DNA of 64,000 nucleotides from Nocardia brasiliensis IFM 10847. Lineage in GTDB: Bacteria > Actinomycetota > Actinomycetes > Mycobacteriales > Mycobacteriaceae. Position 1 is the first letter of the stretch. Each line of letters opens with the position of its first letter. The notes under the pieces were generated by a model, which was given only the letters and a program-made list of their open reading frames with translations, was not told the DNA's origin and did not search any database. Shown piece after piece: positions 9,273-17,648 of this stretch. Where the stretch lies: the NCBI RefSeq assembly GCF_000710915.1, contig NZ_BAUA01000161.1, positions 1 through 64,000 of the forward strand, read 5' to 3'. A program made the position numbers and the translations under genes.

Positions 9273-10463
9273 ATGGACGATTCGTCGATCGGCGTCCGCA
9301 TCCGCATGTTCCGCGGCCGGGCGCTCACTCAGCGCCAGCTGGCGGATCAGGCCGGGGTCAGCGTCGACCTGGTGCGCAAACTCGAGCAGGGCGGCAGGCA
9401 GACCGCGTCCATCGCCAGCCTGCAAAAGCTCGCGCGCGCACTGGATGTGGACATCGCCGACCTCATCGGCAAGCGCGCGGGGGTGCCGTCCGGCGACCCG
9501 GATTCCGGCATCGTCGCGATCCGCCGCGCCTTGACCCCGGTCGACGACCTGCTCGGGGTGACCGAGGAGCAGGACTCGGTCAGCCTCGAGGACGGGCGGC
9601 GCGCGGTCGATTACGCATGGGGCGCGTACTGGGCCGGCCGCTACGAGCTGCTCACCTCGGTGCTGCCGACCGGGATCACCCAGCTGCGCGCGACCGTGCA
9701 CGCCGCGCGCAACGGCTCGGTCTCGGTCGCGAACGAGCTACTGGCGCGGATGTATTGGGTGACCGGCTGCACGCTCGTGCACCTCGGACAGACCGATCCG
9801 GCGTTCCTGGCGATCCGGCAGGCGCTGGTGGCGGCGGCCGCGGGCGAGGACCCGCTGCTACTCGGCACCATCCGCGGCTCGGTCGCCTGGCAACTGCTGG
9901 TGCAGGGCCGCTACGCGGAGTCCCGGGGTGTCGCGCTGCACGCGGCGGCTGAGCTGGAGCCGACAGGTGATGTCCCGCTCGCACATCTGTCCGCCTACGG
10001 TTCGCTGGTGCTGCAGGGCGCGACCGCCGCGGGCCGGGCCCAGGCCGTGCCCGAAGCGCTGGCGCTGGTCCAGGCCGCACACGAGGTCGCGCAGCGGATC
10101 GGCAGTGACCGCACGGACTACGAAACCTATTTCGGCCCAGCGCAAATCGTCATGCAGACGGTCGATGTGCAGGTCTCGTCCGAGCGTTATCCGGAGGCGC
10201 TGGCCGCCGCGCGGGAGATGCCCGCCAACGGCGGCCTGCCGCAGTCCTCGCGCGCCCGCCACCTCACCGATACCGCGGTCGCCCTGACCCGCACCGGCCA
10301 GCATCAGCGCGCGCTCGGCGCCCTGCTCACCGCGGAACGGGTGGGCGGCACCGACTGGCTCAAATACCAGTCGCTGCCCCGCCACATCGTGGCCGAGCTG
10401 CTCGACCACGACCGCCGAGTCCCGTTGCGCGCCTTCGCCCGTCGCATCGGCGTGCATACCTGA
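9273..10463 (+). CDS. XRE-family transcriptional regulator with helical-repeat C-terminus
   Basis: A 396-residue regulator. An N-terminal HTH lies at about residues 8-65, with LTQRQLADQAGVSVDLVRKLE as recognition region. The remaining 330 residues are Ala/Leu-rich paired helices of a TPR-like kind, resembling many actinobacterial XRE proteins that sense a signal through this region. ATG 9273 follows AAAGGAATTGGGTCC. The intergenic region to the divergent gene at 9125 contains the inverted repeat GTTGC-N6-GCAAC, a possible operator. The ligand and target genes are unknown; the divergent 154-residue gene is the obvious candidate target. Confidence 0.8.
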   Translation: MDDSSIGVRIRMFRGRALTQRQLADQAGVSVDLVRKLEQGGRQTASIASLQKLARALDVDIADLIGKRAGVPSGDPDSGIVAIRRALTPVDDLLGVTEEQDSVSLEDGRRAVDYAWGAYWAGRYELLTSVLPTGITQLRATVHAARNGSVSVANELLARMYWVTGCTLVHLGQTDPAFLAIRQALVAAAAGEDPLLLGTIRGSVAWQLLVQGRYAESRGVALHAAAELEPTGDVPLAHLSAYGSLVLQGATAAGRAQAVPEALALVQAAHEVAQRIGSDRTDYETYFGPAQIVMQTVDVQVSSERYPEALAAAREMPANGGLPQSSRARHLTDTAVALTRTGQHQRALGALLTAERVGGTDWLKYQSLPRHIVAELLDHDRRVPLRAFARRIGVHT

Positions 10464-10483
10464 GCCGACGCCGATCGAATTGC

Positions 10484-11185
10484 TCAGTGGCCCATCATGC
10501 GACGCCAGTGCGCCATGAAGGTGTGCTTGGCGGTGAGCGAACCGAAGCGGATCCGCCCGCGGACCACGACGTGCAGCGGTCCGATGGGCGGGCCGGTGCG
10601 CACCTTGTTGTTGACGCTGGAGCCGATCAGATCCACCTCGTTGAGGTCGACGGTGGCCTCGCGCGGCACGATGAGGGTGAGCGAACTGCAGAAATCGTCC
10701 ACGTTCACCTCGACCACCTGGGTCGACATGATCGCCTCGGTGAAGTCGAGGGTGACGCCGGAGAGCCAGTTGTTGAGGTGCAGGGTCGGCGCGACCTGCC
10801 ACGGCCCGCGCCGGTTCACCCCGGACAGCCTGCTGCGGATCACGCTGCCGTTGCCGGTGACCGGGCTGATCGGCGGTGGCGCCGGGCGGTGCTTCACGAA
10901 CGAGGGCGTGGTGTTGACGAAGGTGGAGGGCGGCGCGGTGGGCTGACCGACCAGCCGGACCCCCGGCAGGTCGATGAGCACGGCGTTCAGCTCACCGCGG
11001 GTTTTCGCGGCGAGCGCGGTGTCCATCCGCTCGGTGAACTCGCCGAGCGAGAGCATGCCGAGCCCGACGGCACGTTGCAGCAGTTGCCCGACGTGCTCGC
11101 GCTCGGCGTCGGACACGCGTAGATCCCGGTCACCGATCGCGTCACCGGGGCCGACGCCGTGGGATGTCGATTCGGGTCCGCCCAT
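10484..11185 (-). CDS. DUF1707 protein with LiaF-like C-terminal domain
   Basis: A 233-residue protein. Residues 18-72 form the DUF1707 (SHOCT-like) domain, with the typical RVSDAEREHVGQLLQRAVG and LGEFTERMDTALAAKTRGEL. The C-terminal half is beta-rich with no membrane helices and resembles the cell-wall-active-antibiotic-response domain found at the end of LiaF. It lies 81 bp downstream of, and on the same strand as, an AI-2E / histidine kinase / LuxR regulator operon. LiaF proteins modulate such kinases, so a link to envelope-stress sensing is a reasonable inference but is not shown by the sequence. Confidence 0.75.
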   Translation of the reverse strand: MGGPESTSHGVGPGDAIGDRDLRVSDAEREHVGQLLQRAVGLGMLSLGEFTERMDTALAAKTRGELNAVLIDLPGVRLVGQPTAPPSTFVNTTPSFVKHRPAPPPISPVTGNGSVIRSRLSGVNRRGPWQVAPTLHLNNWLSGVTLDFTEAIMSTQVVEVNVDDFCSSLTLIVPREATVDLNEVDLIGSSVNNKVRTGPPIGPLHVVVRGRIRFGSLTAKHTFMAHWRRMMGH

Positions 11186-11266
11186 GGTTTCGAGATTACC
11201 GATTCACCGGCTCCGGCGTATCAGGGCGATCCCGGATTCGGCAGGGGGTTTCGTACCTCCGCCGGA

Positions 11267-11935
11267 CTACTCCAGTCCCTGCTCGATCGCATAGCGGGTC
11301 AATTCCACCCGATTGGCCAGCTGCAGCTTGCGCAGCGTGGCCTGCACGTGGTTCTCCACGGTGCGATGACTCAGGTTGAGCCGGGACGCGATCTGCTTGG
11401 CGGACAACCCCTTCGCCACCATGCGCAGCACCTCGGTCTCGCGTTCGGTCAGCGCGGGACGGTGCGGCTCGTCGGGCGCGGCGGGTGCCGTCGCCATCCG
11501 CCGATATTCGCCGAGCACCAGCCCGGCGAGACCGGGGGTGAACACCGGCTGCCCGGCCGCGGTCGCGCGCACCGCCTCGATCAGCTCCGCCACCGACGCG
11601 CTCTTCACCAGATACCCCGAGGCCCCGGCCTTGATCGCGTCGAGCACGTCGTCGCGTTCGGCCGAGGCGGAGAGCACGAGCACCCGGCTCTGCGGCGAGA
11701 CGCGCAGCACCTCGGCGGTCGCCTGCGCGCCGTTCCCGTCGGTCAGCTGCATGTCCATCAGCACCACCGCGGGTCGCACCGCCGCAGCCCGCCTGGTGGC
11801 ACTGCCCACGCCGTCCGCGGTGGCGACCACCTCGAACCCGGCCTCGGTGAGGTCGCGCGACACCCCGTCGCGCCACATCGGGTGATCGTCCACCACCATC
11901 ACCGAAATCGCTTCGGTGCCAGCACTGTCGGTCAT
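11267..11935 (-). CDS. NarL/LuxR-family response regulator
   Basis: A 222-residue regulator. The receiver domain (about 10-125) has the acidic pair VVDDHP, the phospho-acceptor in VVLMDMQL near residue 60, the Ser/Thr switch LSAS and the Lys in GYLVKSA. The C-terminal LuxR HTH has LTERETEVLRMVAKG and LSHRTVENHVQATL. Its ATG overlaps the kinase stop (ATGA), so the two are translationally coupled. The frame is open further upstream inside the kinase gene, but the ATG at 11935 gives the family length. Confidence 0.93.
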   Translation of the reverse strand: MTDSAGTEAISVMVVDDHPMWRDGVSRDLTEAGFEVVATADGVGSATRRAAAVRPAVVLMDMQLTDGNGAQATAEVLRVSPQSRVLVLSASAERDDVLDAIKAGASGYLVKSASVAELIEAVRATAAGQPVFTPGLAGLVLGEYRRMATAPAAPDEPHRPALTERETEVLRMVAKGLSAKQIASRLNLSHRTVENHVQATLRKLQLANRVELTRYAIEQGLE

Positions 11936-13113
11936 AGTCCGCTCCTCGGTACCCGGAATTCCCATTCGGTGCCGAAGCCGACGCCGCCGTCGATTTCGGT
12001 GAGCAGATCGGCGGTACCGCCCAGGGCGGCGATCCGTCCGACAATCGACCGGGAAACGCCCAGTCGCCCTTCGGCTTCCGCTTCGGCGAGCCGACCGGGT
12101 GCGATGCCGACGCCGTCGTCGCGCACCGAGATCACCAGTTCGTCGCCGGTGTCTTCCAGCAGCACATACGTTTTCGCGTCCGGTCCGGCATGCAGTTCGG
12201 CATTGGACAGCGCGTTGGCGACGGCAGCCGCGATCTCGCCCGCCGCCCACCGCCCGATCAGCACCGGATCGCCGGGAGTGGAGACGAACACGGCCGGCTT
12301 CGCGTGCACGGTGAGCAGCGGTCGCAGGTCGACCTCGGCACCGCCGGAATCGCCTCGATCAGCCTGTTCGCTGATCAGGACCCGCAGCGCCACTTCCTGT
12401 TCCCCGGCCCGCTGCGCCAGTTCCGCGGTGGCACCGCCGATCTCGGTACCGCGCCGCTTGATATAGCTGAGCACCTGCAGCACGCCGTCGTGCACCTCAC
12501 GCGAAAGTCGTTCGCGCTCTTCGGCGGCGGCGGTCAGCCGGACGGCGCGTTCGAGCTGGTCCTGCGAGCGGCGCGCGGTGTTCGCCGCCAGGCCGAGGGC
12601 CAGGCCGACCGAGACCAGCACCGGCACCGTCGCATCGGTCCACACGTCCTGTCCCCACTGGTCGCGCACGGTCAGCGCCGCCGAGGCGATCAGCGCGCCG
12701 GACAGCACGCCCGCGATCGGCCCGCGCAGGATCGCCGCCCCGATCACCGCGTTGGCGGCCCAGAGCGTGGTCGGCAGCGTCTGATGCCCGTGATACCAGT
12801 CGTAGTCGGCGACCAGGCGGGTCGCGGCCATCAGCGCGATCACGACGACGTGGTCGCCGAGCACCACCCAGCCGCGCAGCCGGTGCACCTCGGGAAACTG
12901 CCACTGCGACAGCATGATCGCCGACGCACCCGACCAGACCGCCATCAGCGCGATGAGCACCCAGCTCAACCGCTGATTCTGGTAGTAGGGCACCGAGGCG
13001 ACCTGCTGACCGACCGCGTACAGCAGGGTCACCAACCGCAGCGCCTGCACCGCCCGCCACAGCGGCGTGGTGGCCACGTCGGACGAGCGTGGCTCAGCCC
13101 CGCGGCGCGCCAT
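11932..13113 (-). CDS. MacS-like sensor histidine kinase (NarL-type partner)
   Basis: A 393-residue kinase. The N-terminal 170 residues contain about five hydrophobic helices forming a membrane sensor. The HisKA_3 box EERERLSREVHDGVLQ near residue 207 carries the phospho-His. The HATPase domain has NALSNAELHAG and VRDDGVGIAPG. ATG 13113 is preceded in frame by GTG 13116, which is also possible. The start lies inside the end of the AI-2E gene and the stop overlaps the regulator start, making a tight three-gene operon. The fold and partner suit an envelope-stress sensor; the signal is unknown. Confidence 0.9.
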   Translation of the reverse strand: MARRGAEPRSSDVATTPLWRAVQALRLVTLLYAVGQQVASVPYYQNQRLSWVLIALMAVWSGASAIMLSQWQFPEVHRLRGWVVLGDHVVVIALMAATRLVADYDWYHGHQTLPTTLWAANAVIGAAILRGPIAGVLSGALIASAALTVRDQWGQDVWTDATVPVLVSVGLALGLAANTARRSQDQLERAVRLTAAAEERERLSREVHDGVLQVLSYIKRRGTEIGGATAELAQRAGEQEVALRVLISEQADRGDSGGAEVDLRPLLTVHAKPAVFVSTPGDPVLIGRWAAGEIAAAVANALSNAELHAGPDAKTYVLLEDTGDELVISVRDDGVGIAPGRLAEAEAEGRLGVSRSIVGRIAALGGTADLLTEIDGGVGFGTEWEFRVPRSGL

Positions 13114-14344
13114 CACCGGATCCCGGCTCTGCGGACCGAGCCTCGGGTGTCTCGTCCGCGGCCTTGGTCAGGGTCGCCGCCACGTCGAAGCGGTCCGGGT
13201 CCGGCTCGTCGGGTTCGACCTCCCCGGTTTGCAGGTCCTCGAACAGTTCTTCCGGGGTATCCGCGAGCAGCGAGCGGATGGCCGTGTTCATCACCGCGAC
13301 GAACGGCACCGCGAGCAGACCGCCCGCGATCCCGCCGAGCACCACGCCCGCCGTGATCGCCAGCACCACCGCCAGCGGATGGATGCTCACCGCCCGGCCG
13401 AGCAGCAGCGGTTGCAGCACATGGCCTTCCAGCTGCATCACCGCGATGATGATGCCGAGCACGATCAACGAGGTGATCAGCCCCTTGGTCACCAGTGCGA
13501 TGAACACCGCGACGAAACCGGCGACGAAGGCGCCGATGATCGGGATGAACGCGCCGATGAACACCAGTGACGCCAGCGGAAGCGCCAGCGGCACACCGAG
13601 TATGCCGAGCCCGGCGCCGATGCCGATGGCGTCCACCGCGGCCACGGCCACGGTGGCGCGTACGAACCCGACCAGCGTGCCGAAGCCGAGCTGACCGGCG
13701 GTGCGCACCCGCTCCCGCTGCGGGGTGGGCACGATCCGGGTGACGAACTGCCAGATCTGATCGCCGCCGTAGAGGAAGAAGATAAGGATGAACAGCGTCA
13801 GGAAGATGCCGGTGAGCAGTTCGAAGATGACCGTCGCGGTGGTCAGCGCCCCGCTGGTGAGCCGGTCCTGGTTGGACTGGATGGTCTTGACGATCTGATC
13901 GCCGGCATTGCGAATCTGATCGTTGCTCATATGCGGCGGACCGGTGATCAGCCAATCCTGAATCTTGTGGATGCTGTTGGTGAATTCGTCGGACAGCTGC
14001 GGCACGCCCGCGATGAACTGTTCCACGACGAAGGTCATGATGCCCGCGACCAGCCCGAGCGAACCGACCAGCGCGACGAACACGCCGACCGAGCGCGGCA
14101 CCCCCAGCCGCTGCAGCCAATCCACCAGCGGCGCGAGCAGGGCGGCCGCGAGCAGGGCGATGGCCAGCGGAATCACCACCGTCGCCAGTTTCTGGATGAC
14201 CGCGACCAGCGCCAGCGCGACCGCGAAGAGGATCAGCAGCCGCCAACCCCACTCCGCCGACACCCGGACGATCGGATGCACGGAGTCAGCGGCAGGCCGC
14301 GTCAGGGAGGCTTTCCGCTTCGTGTTCGGCTTGGGGTCGGTCAC
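13094..14344 (-). CDS. AI-2E/PerM-family membrane permease, Rv0205-like
   Basis: A 416-residue AI-2E family transporter. After a basic N-terminus come paired hydrophobic helices, a soluble mid-portion (res 110-190) and the family-typical C-terminal helices with LEGHVLQPLLLGRAVSIHPL. The C-terminal 50 residues are acidic and probably cytoplasmic. GTG 14344 is chosen over an upstream frame extension. The position close to mmpL3 and upstream of a NarL-type two-component pair recalls Rv0205 in mycobacteria. The transported substrate is not known; AI-2 transport is a historical family name only. Confidence 0.88.
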   Translation of the reverse strand: MTDPKPNTKRKASLTRPAADSVHPIVRVSAEWGWRLLILFAVALALVAVIQKLATVVIPLAIALLAAALLAPLVDWLQRLGVPRSVGVFVALVGSLGLVAGIMTFVVEQFIAGVPQLSDEFTNSIHKIQDWLITGPPHMSNDQIRNAGDQIVKTIQSNQDRLTSGALTTATVIFELLTGIFLTLFILIFFLYGGDQIWQFVTRIVPTPQRERVRTAGQLGFGTLVGFVRATVAVAAVDAIGIGAGLGILGVPLALPLASLVFIGAFIPIIGAFVAGFVAVFIALVTKGLITSLIVLGIIIAVMQLEGHVLQPLLLGRAVSIHPLAVVLAITAGVVLGGIAGGLLAVPFVAVMNTAIRSLLADTPEELFEDLQTGEVEPDEPDPDRFDVAATLTKAADETPEARSAEPGSGDGAPRG

Positions 14345-14468
14345 CTCGCCGAGCTTAACGGGCGCAACAGGGCAAAGTCCCGCGTCGAACCGGGGCGGGG
14401 CCGGACCGAACCGGGGCCGAGCCCACCGGCCCAACCGCGCCGCAGCGGTGGACGCATGATCGAAACGC

Positions 14469-14481
14469 TAGATTGTTGGTT
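14469..14481 (+). promoter_or_regulatory. -10 element for a leaderless cyclase transcript
   Basis: TAGATT at 14469-14474 is followed by 7 nt and the GTG start, so transcription should begin at the start codon. No ribosome-binding site is visible. Confidence 0.55.
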
Positions 14482-16050
14482 GTGTCAGCGCCCTTGGAAG
14501 CGGTCAAACAGACCATGCGAACGCGCTGGCCGCTGTACCTGGCATCGATGCTGCTGGCCAACGCCTTCGGCGCGGTGCTGGTGTGGGCGTTCATCCAGTA
14601 CGGCCTCCCGGTCCCCGAAGACGCGCAGAGCGGTGCCAGGCATACCGGCCTGGTGATTCCCGGTCTGGTGTTCATCACCGGCGGCGTGCTCAGCGCGGCC
14701 GCGTCCGCGCTGATGCTGCGCCCGGTGATGCGCTGGCAGATGCGCGGCGGACCACCGAGCAGGCAGGAACAGATGGCCGCGCTGCACGCGCCGCTGCGCC
14801 AGGCGATCCTGCATCTGGCGCTGTGGCTGATCGGCGGCGCGATCCTGGCGGCTCTGATCATTTCCGAAGAGCCCAAGCTGGCGGGCGCGGTGATCGTCAC
14901 CGAATGTATGGCCGCCACCATCGTGTTCGGTTTCACCTACATGCTCGGCGAGCGGATCCTGCGCCCCGTCGCCGCCGAGGCGCTGACCGCGGGCACCTTC
15001 GATCACACCCTGACCCCTGGCGTCGGCACCCGGATGGCCATGACCTGGGGCATGGGCACCTTCGCTCCCACCATCGCCATCGTGCTGCTGTGTATCACGC
15101 AGATCTCCTCGGACGTGAAATTCTCCGCCCAATCGCTGGCGATCTCCATCCTGCTGCTCTGCGGTGTGGTCATCCTGCAGGCGCTCGCGCTCTCGATGCT
15201 CACCGGCTCCAGCATCTCCGATCCGGTACGCCAGCTCAGCCAGGCCATCGACCGGGTGCAGGAGGGCGCGCGCGACGTACAGGTCGAGGTCTTCGACGGC
15301 AGCGAGATCGGCCTGCTGCAGGTGGGCTTCAACCGGATGATGGAGGAGGCGGCCAAACGCCGCCAGTTGCAAGAGCTGTTCGGCCAGCACGTCGGCGAGG
15401 AGGTGGCGCAGCGCGCGCTCGACTACGGCACCGAGCTCGGCGGCGAGACCCGGTTCGTGGCGGTGCTGTTCGTCGATATGGTCGGCTCCACCGCGACCGC
15501 CGCCGAGCGACCGCCCACCGAGGTGGTGAGCCTGCTCAACGAATTCTTCCGGATCGTGGTCGATGTGATCGACCGGCACAACGGGTTCGTCAACAAGTTC
15601 GTCGGCGATGCCGCGCTGGCCATCTTCGGCGCGCCACTGGACCGCCCGGACGCGCCGACCGCGGCGCTGGCCGCGGCCCGGGAACTGCGCGAAGTCCTGC
15701 GCGAGGTGCCCGGCCTCGATATCGGGATCGGGGTATCGGCCGGACTGGCCGTCGCCGGAAATATCGGCGCGGCAAATCGTTTCGAATACACGGTGATCGG
15801 CGATCCGGTCAACGAGGCCTCCCGGCTGACCGAGCTCGCCAAAGATCAGCCGGGGCGCACCTTGGCCTCGGGCAGCGCGCTGTATTTCGCCGATGAAAGC
15901 GAGCAGGACAAATGGGAAACCGGCGAAGAAGTACAACTGCGCGGCCGGCGTCGAAAAACCATGCTCGCCTGGCCGAAAGAAAACTTCGATGTCGCCCGGG
16001 CCGGATCGGAAGTCCAGGGCCATGCGGTCGACACGCAGGTCGCCACCTAG
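14482..16050 (+). CDS. Membrane-bound class III adenylate cyclase with HAMP domain
   Basis: A 522-residue cyclase. About six membrane helices occupy residues 15-245, followed by a HAMP linker (ISDPVRQLSQAIDRVQEG) and a class III catalytic domain from about 325. Metal-binding Asp residues are seen in LFVDMVGST and KFVGDAALAIF, and the adenine/transition-state block IGDPVNEASRL supplies Asp, Asn and Arg, so the site looks competent for ATP. The architecture matches Rv1318c-Rv1320c of M. tuberculosis. GTG 14482 is chosen because a -10 box stands 7 nt upstream; two TTG codons precede it in frame. Product cAMP would act through CRP-type regulators. Confidence 0.92.
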   Translation: MSAPLEAVKQTMRTRWPLYLASMLLANAFGAVLVWAFIQYGLPVPEDAQSGARHTGLVIPGLVFITGGVLSAAASALMLRPVMRWQMRGGPPSRQEQMAALHAPLRQAILHLALWLIGGAILAALIISEEPKLAGAVIVTECMAATIVFGFTYMLGERILRPVAAEALTAGTFDHTLTPGVGTRMAMTWGMGTFAPTIAIVLLCITQISSDVKFSAQSLAISILLLCGVVILQALALSMLTGSSISDPVRQLSQAIDRVQEGARDVQVEVFDGSEIGLLQVGFNRMMEEAAKRRQLQELFGQHVGEEVAQRALDYGTELGGETRFVAVLFVDMVGSTATAAERPPTEVVSLLNEFFRIVVDVIDRHNGFVNKFVGDAALAIFGAPLDRPDAPTAALAAARELREVLREVPGLDIGIGVSAGLAVAGNIGAANRFEYTVIGDPVNEASRLTELAKDQPGRTLASGSALYFADESEQDKWETGEEVQLRGRRRKTMLAWPKENFDVARAGSEVQGHAVDTQVAT

Positions 16051-16092
16051 CCGACCACGCGGTAGACCGATGAAACACCAGCGTTCCCGAGT

Positions 16093-16104
16093 TAGGCTGA
16101 CCGA
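16093..16104 (+). promoter_or_regulatory. -10 element for a leaderless transcript
   Basis: TAGGCT at 16093-16098 lies 6 nt before GTG 16105, with no Shine-Dalgarno sequence between. Confidence 0.6.
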
Positions 16105-17193
16105 GTGACGGCCAACGGGGAACTGGCAGGAGAACCTGCGCCGGCGCACACGGACGAGACCCGCCGTGGCAAATTCTGGTGGCTGAAATGGGTCGGCGGC
16201 ATTGCCCTGCTGGCATTGTTGATCGCCGAAGGCATCTATCTGTGGCCCCGGCTGCACGAATCATGGCAAAAACTCAGCGACATACATTGGGGCTGGGTCG
16301 CCGCGTGTATTTGGTTGCAGGCATTGTCGATGAGCGGATTCGGCCGCGTGCAGAAACAACTGCTGAACGCGGGCGGCGTCGAAGTGAGCCAGCGTAAATC
16401 CGTCGCGGTGGTCTACGGCGCCACCGCCATGTCCGTCACTTTGCCCGCGGGGCAGGTGTTTTCCACCGCCTTCACCTACCGGCAGACCCGCCGTTTCGGC
16501 GCCAGCCCGATCGTGGCGTCCTGGCAGCTGGTGTTCTCCGGCGTGGTGGCCGCGGTCGGACTAGCGCTGCTCGGGGTGAGCGGCACGTTCCTGTCCGGCG
16601 GCAGCATCGGGCCGTTCAAGCTGGTCCTGTCGGTCGCCGCGGTGATCGCCCTGGTGTGGGGCGGCAACTATGTCTCGAACAACCCCGGCTCGCTGGAGGC
16701 CCTGCTGCGCCGGGGACTGGGGCTGGGGAACCGGCTCCGCAGACGCCCCGCCGACCAGGGCGCGAGCAAGGTCGGCGACGTGCTGGCGCAATTGGAGTCG
16801 GTGCAGCTCGGCAAACGCGACGGGGCGCTGGTGACCCTGTGGGCGCTGCTGCACCGCTTCGCGGACGTGGCCTGCCTCGGCGCCGCCTGCTACGCCGTCG
16901 GAGCCGACCCGCGGCTGGCCGGATTGCTGCTCGCCTTCGCCATCGGTAAGGCCGTCGGCTCGATCCCGTTCGCCCCCGGCGGCATCGTCTATGTCGACGC
17001 GACCCTCATCTACGGCCTCACCGCGGCGGCCGGGCTGCCCGCGGCGCAGGCGGTGGCCGCCGCGTTCGTCTACCGGCTGGTGAGCTTCATCCTGGTGGCG
17101 ATCGTCGGCTGGATCGTGTTCCTCTTCCTGTTCCGCACCCCGCAGGACGACGACGCCGAATACGAGAAGGAATTCTCTCAGCGCCGGTTCTGA
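16105..17193 (+). CDS. Lysylphosphatidylglycerol-synthase-like (UPF0104/YbhN) membrane protein
   Basis: A 362-residue integral membrane protein with about eight helices. It has the family features GYGATAMSVTLPAGQ-type loop (here VVYGATAMSVTLPAG), an LHRFADVACLG segment, and the late motif IPFAPGGIVYVDATL. It corresponds to the flippase/transporter part of the LPG synthase family without the soluble aminoacyltransferase domain, so it is a membrane protein of uncertain substrate and not a lysyl-PG synthase. It begins at GTG at the predicted transcription start and has an acidic-basic C-terminal tail. Confidence 0.82.
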   Translation: MTANGELAGEPAPAHTDETRRGKFWWLKWVGGIALLALLIAEGIYLWPRLHESWQKLSDIHWGWVAACIWLQALSMSGFGRVQKQLLNAGGVEVSQRKSVAVVYGATAMSVTLPAGQVFSTAFTYRQTRRFGASPIVASWQLVFSGVVAAVGLALLGVSGTFLSGGSIGPFKLVLSVAAVIALVWGGNYVSNNPGSLEALLRRGLGLGNRLRRRPADQGASKVGDVLAQLESVQLGKRDGALVTLWALLHRFADVACLGAACYAVGADPRLAGLLLAFAIGKAVGSIPFAPGGIVYVDATLIYGLTAAAGLPAAQAVAAAFVYRLVSFILVAIVGWIVFLFLFRTPQDDDAEYEKEFSQRRF

Positions 17194-17245
17194 GCGCGAA
17201 CACGCAGTGCCGCAGGTGCTTCACATTCGGCGCGGCCGCGCCCAC

Positions 17246-17258
17246 TACGCTGGCCCGC
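17246..17258 (+). promoter_or_regulatory. -10 element for a leaderless transcript
   Basis: TACGCT at 17246-17251 lies 7 nt before GTG 17259. Confidence 0.5.
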
Positions 17259-17639
17259 GTGAAGAAACTGGTGCCGTTGGTCGTCGATGCGCTGCTGGTG
17301 ATCTTGTTCTGCGCGATCGGCAGGCGCAGTCACGACGAAGCGGTACTCGCCGGCCTGCTGCGCACGCTCTGGCCGTTCGCGATCGGCCTGGCCCTGGGCT
17401 GGCTGGTCGCGGTCGCCGCGGCGAGCAGGCTGTTCGGCGATGCCGGGCGGATCGCCCGCTTCGATGGAACGGCGCTGTGGCCCACCGGAATTCTGGTGTG
17501 GCTCGGCACGCTGGGCGGCGGCATGCTGCTGCGTGTGGTCAGCGGTCAGGGCACCGCGTTCAGCTTCGTGCTGGTCGCCGCTGTGGTGCTGGCGCTGTTC
17601 CTGCTCGGCTGGCGCGCGGCCATCAAAGCGTTGAACTGA
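17259..17639 (+). CDS. DUF3054 small membrane protein
   Basis: A 126-residue protein with four predicted helices. The family marks are an N-terminal helix LVVDALLVILFCAIGRRSH and the loop TALWPTGILVWLGTLGGGMLLR, as in DUF3054 proteins. The function of this family is not known. It ends 9 bp before the stop of the convergent penicillin-binding-like gene, leaving no room for a separate terminator. Confidence 0.82.
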   Translation: MKKLVPLVVDALLVILFCAIGRRSHDEAVLAGLLRTLWPFAIGLALGWLVAVAAASRLFGDAGRIARFDGTALWPTGILVWLGTLGGGMLLRVVSGQGTAFSFVLVAAVVLALFLLGWRAAIKALN

Positions 17640-17648
17640 CCGCCTGTT

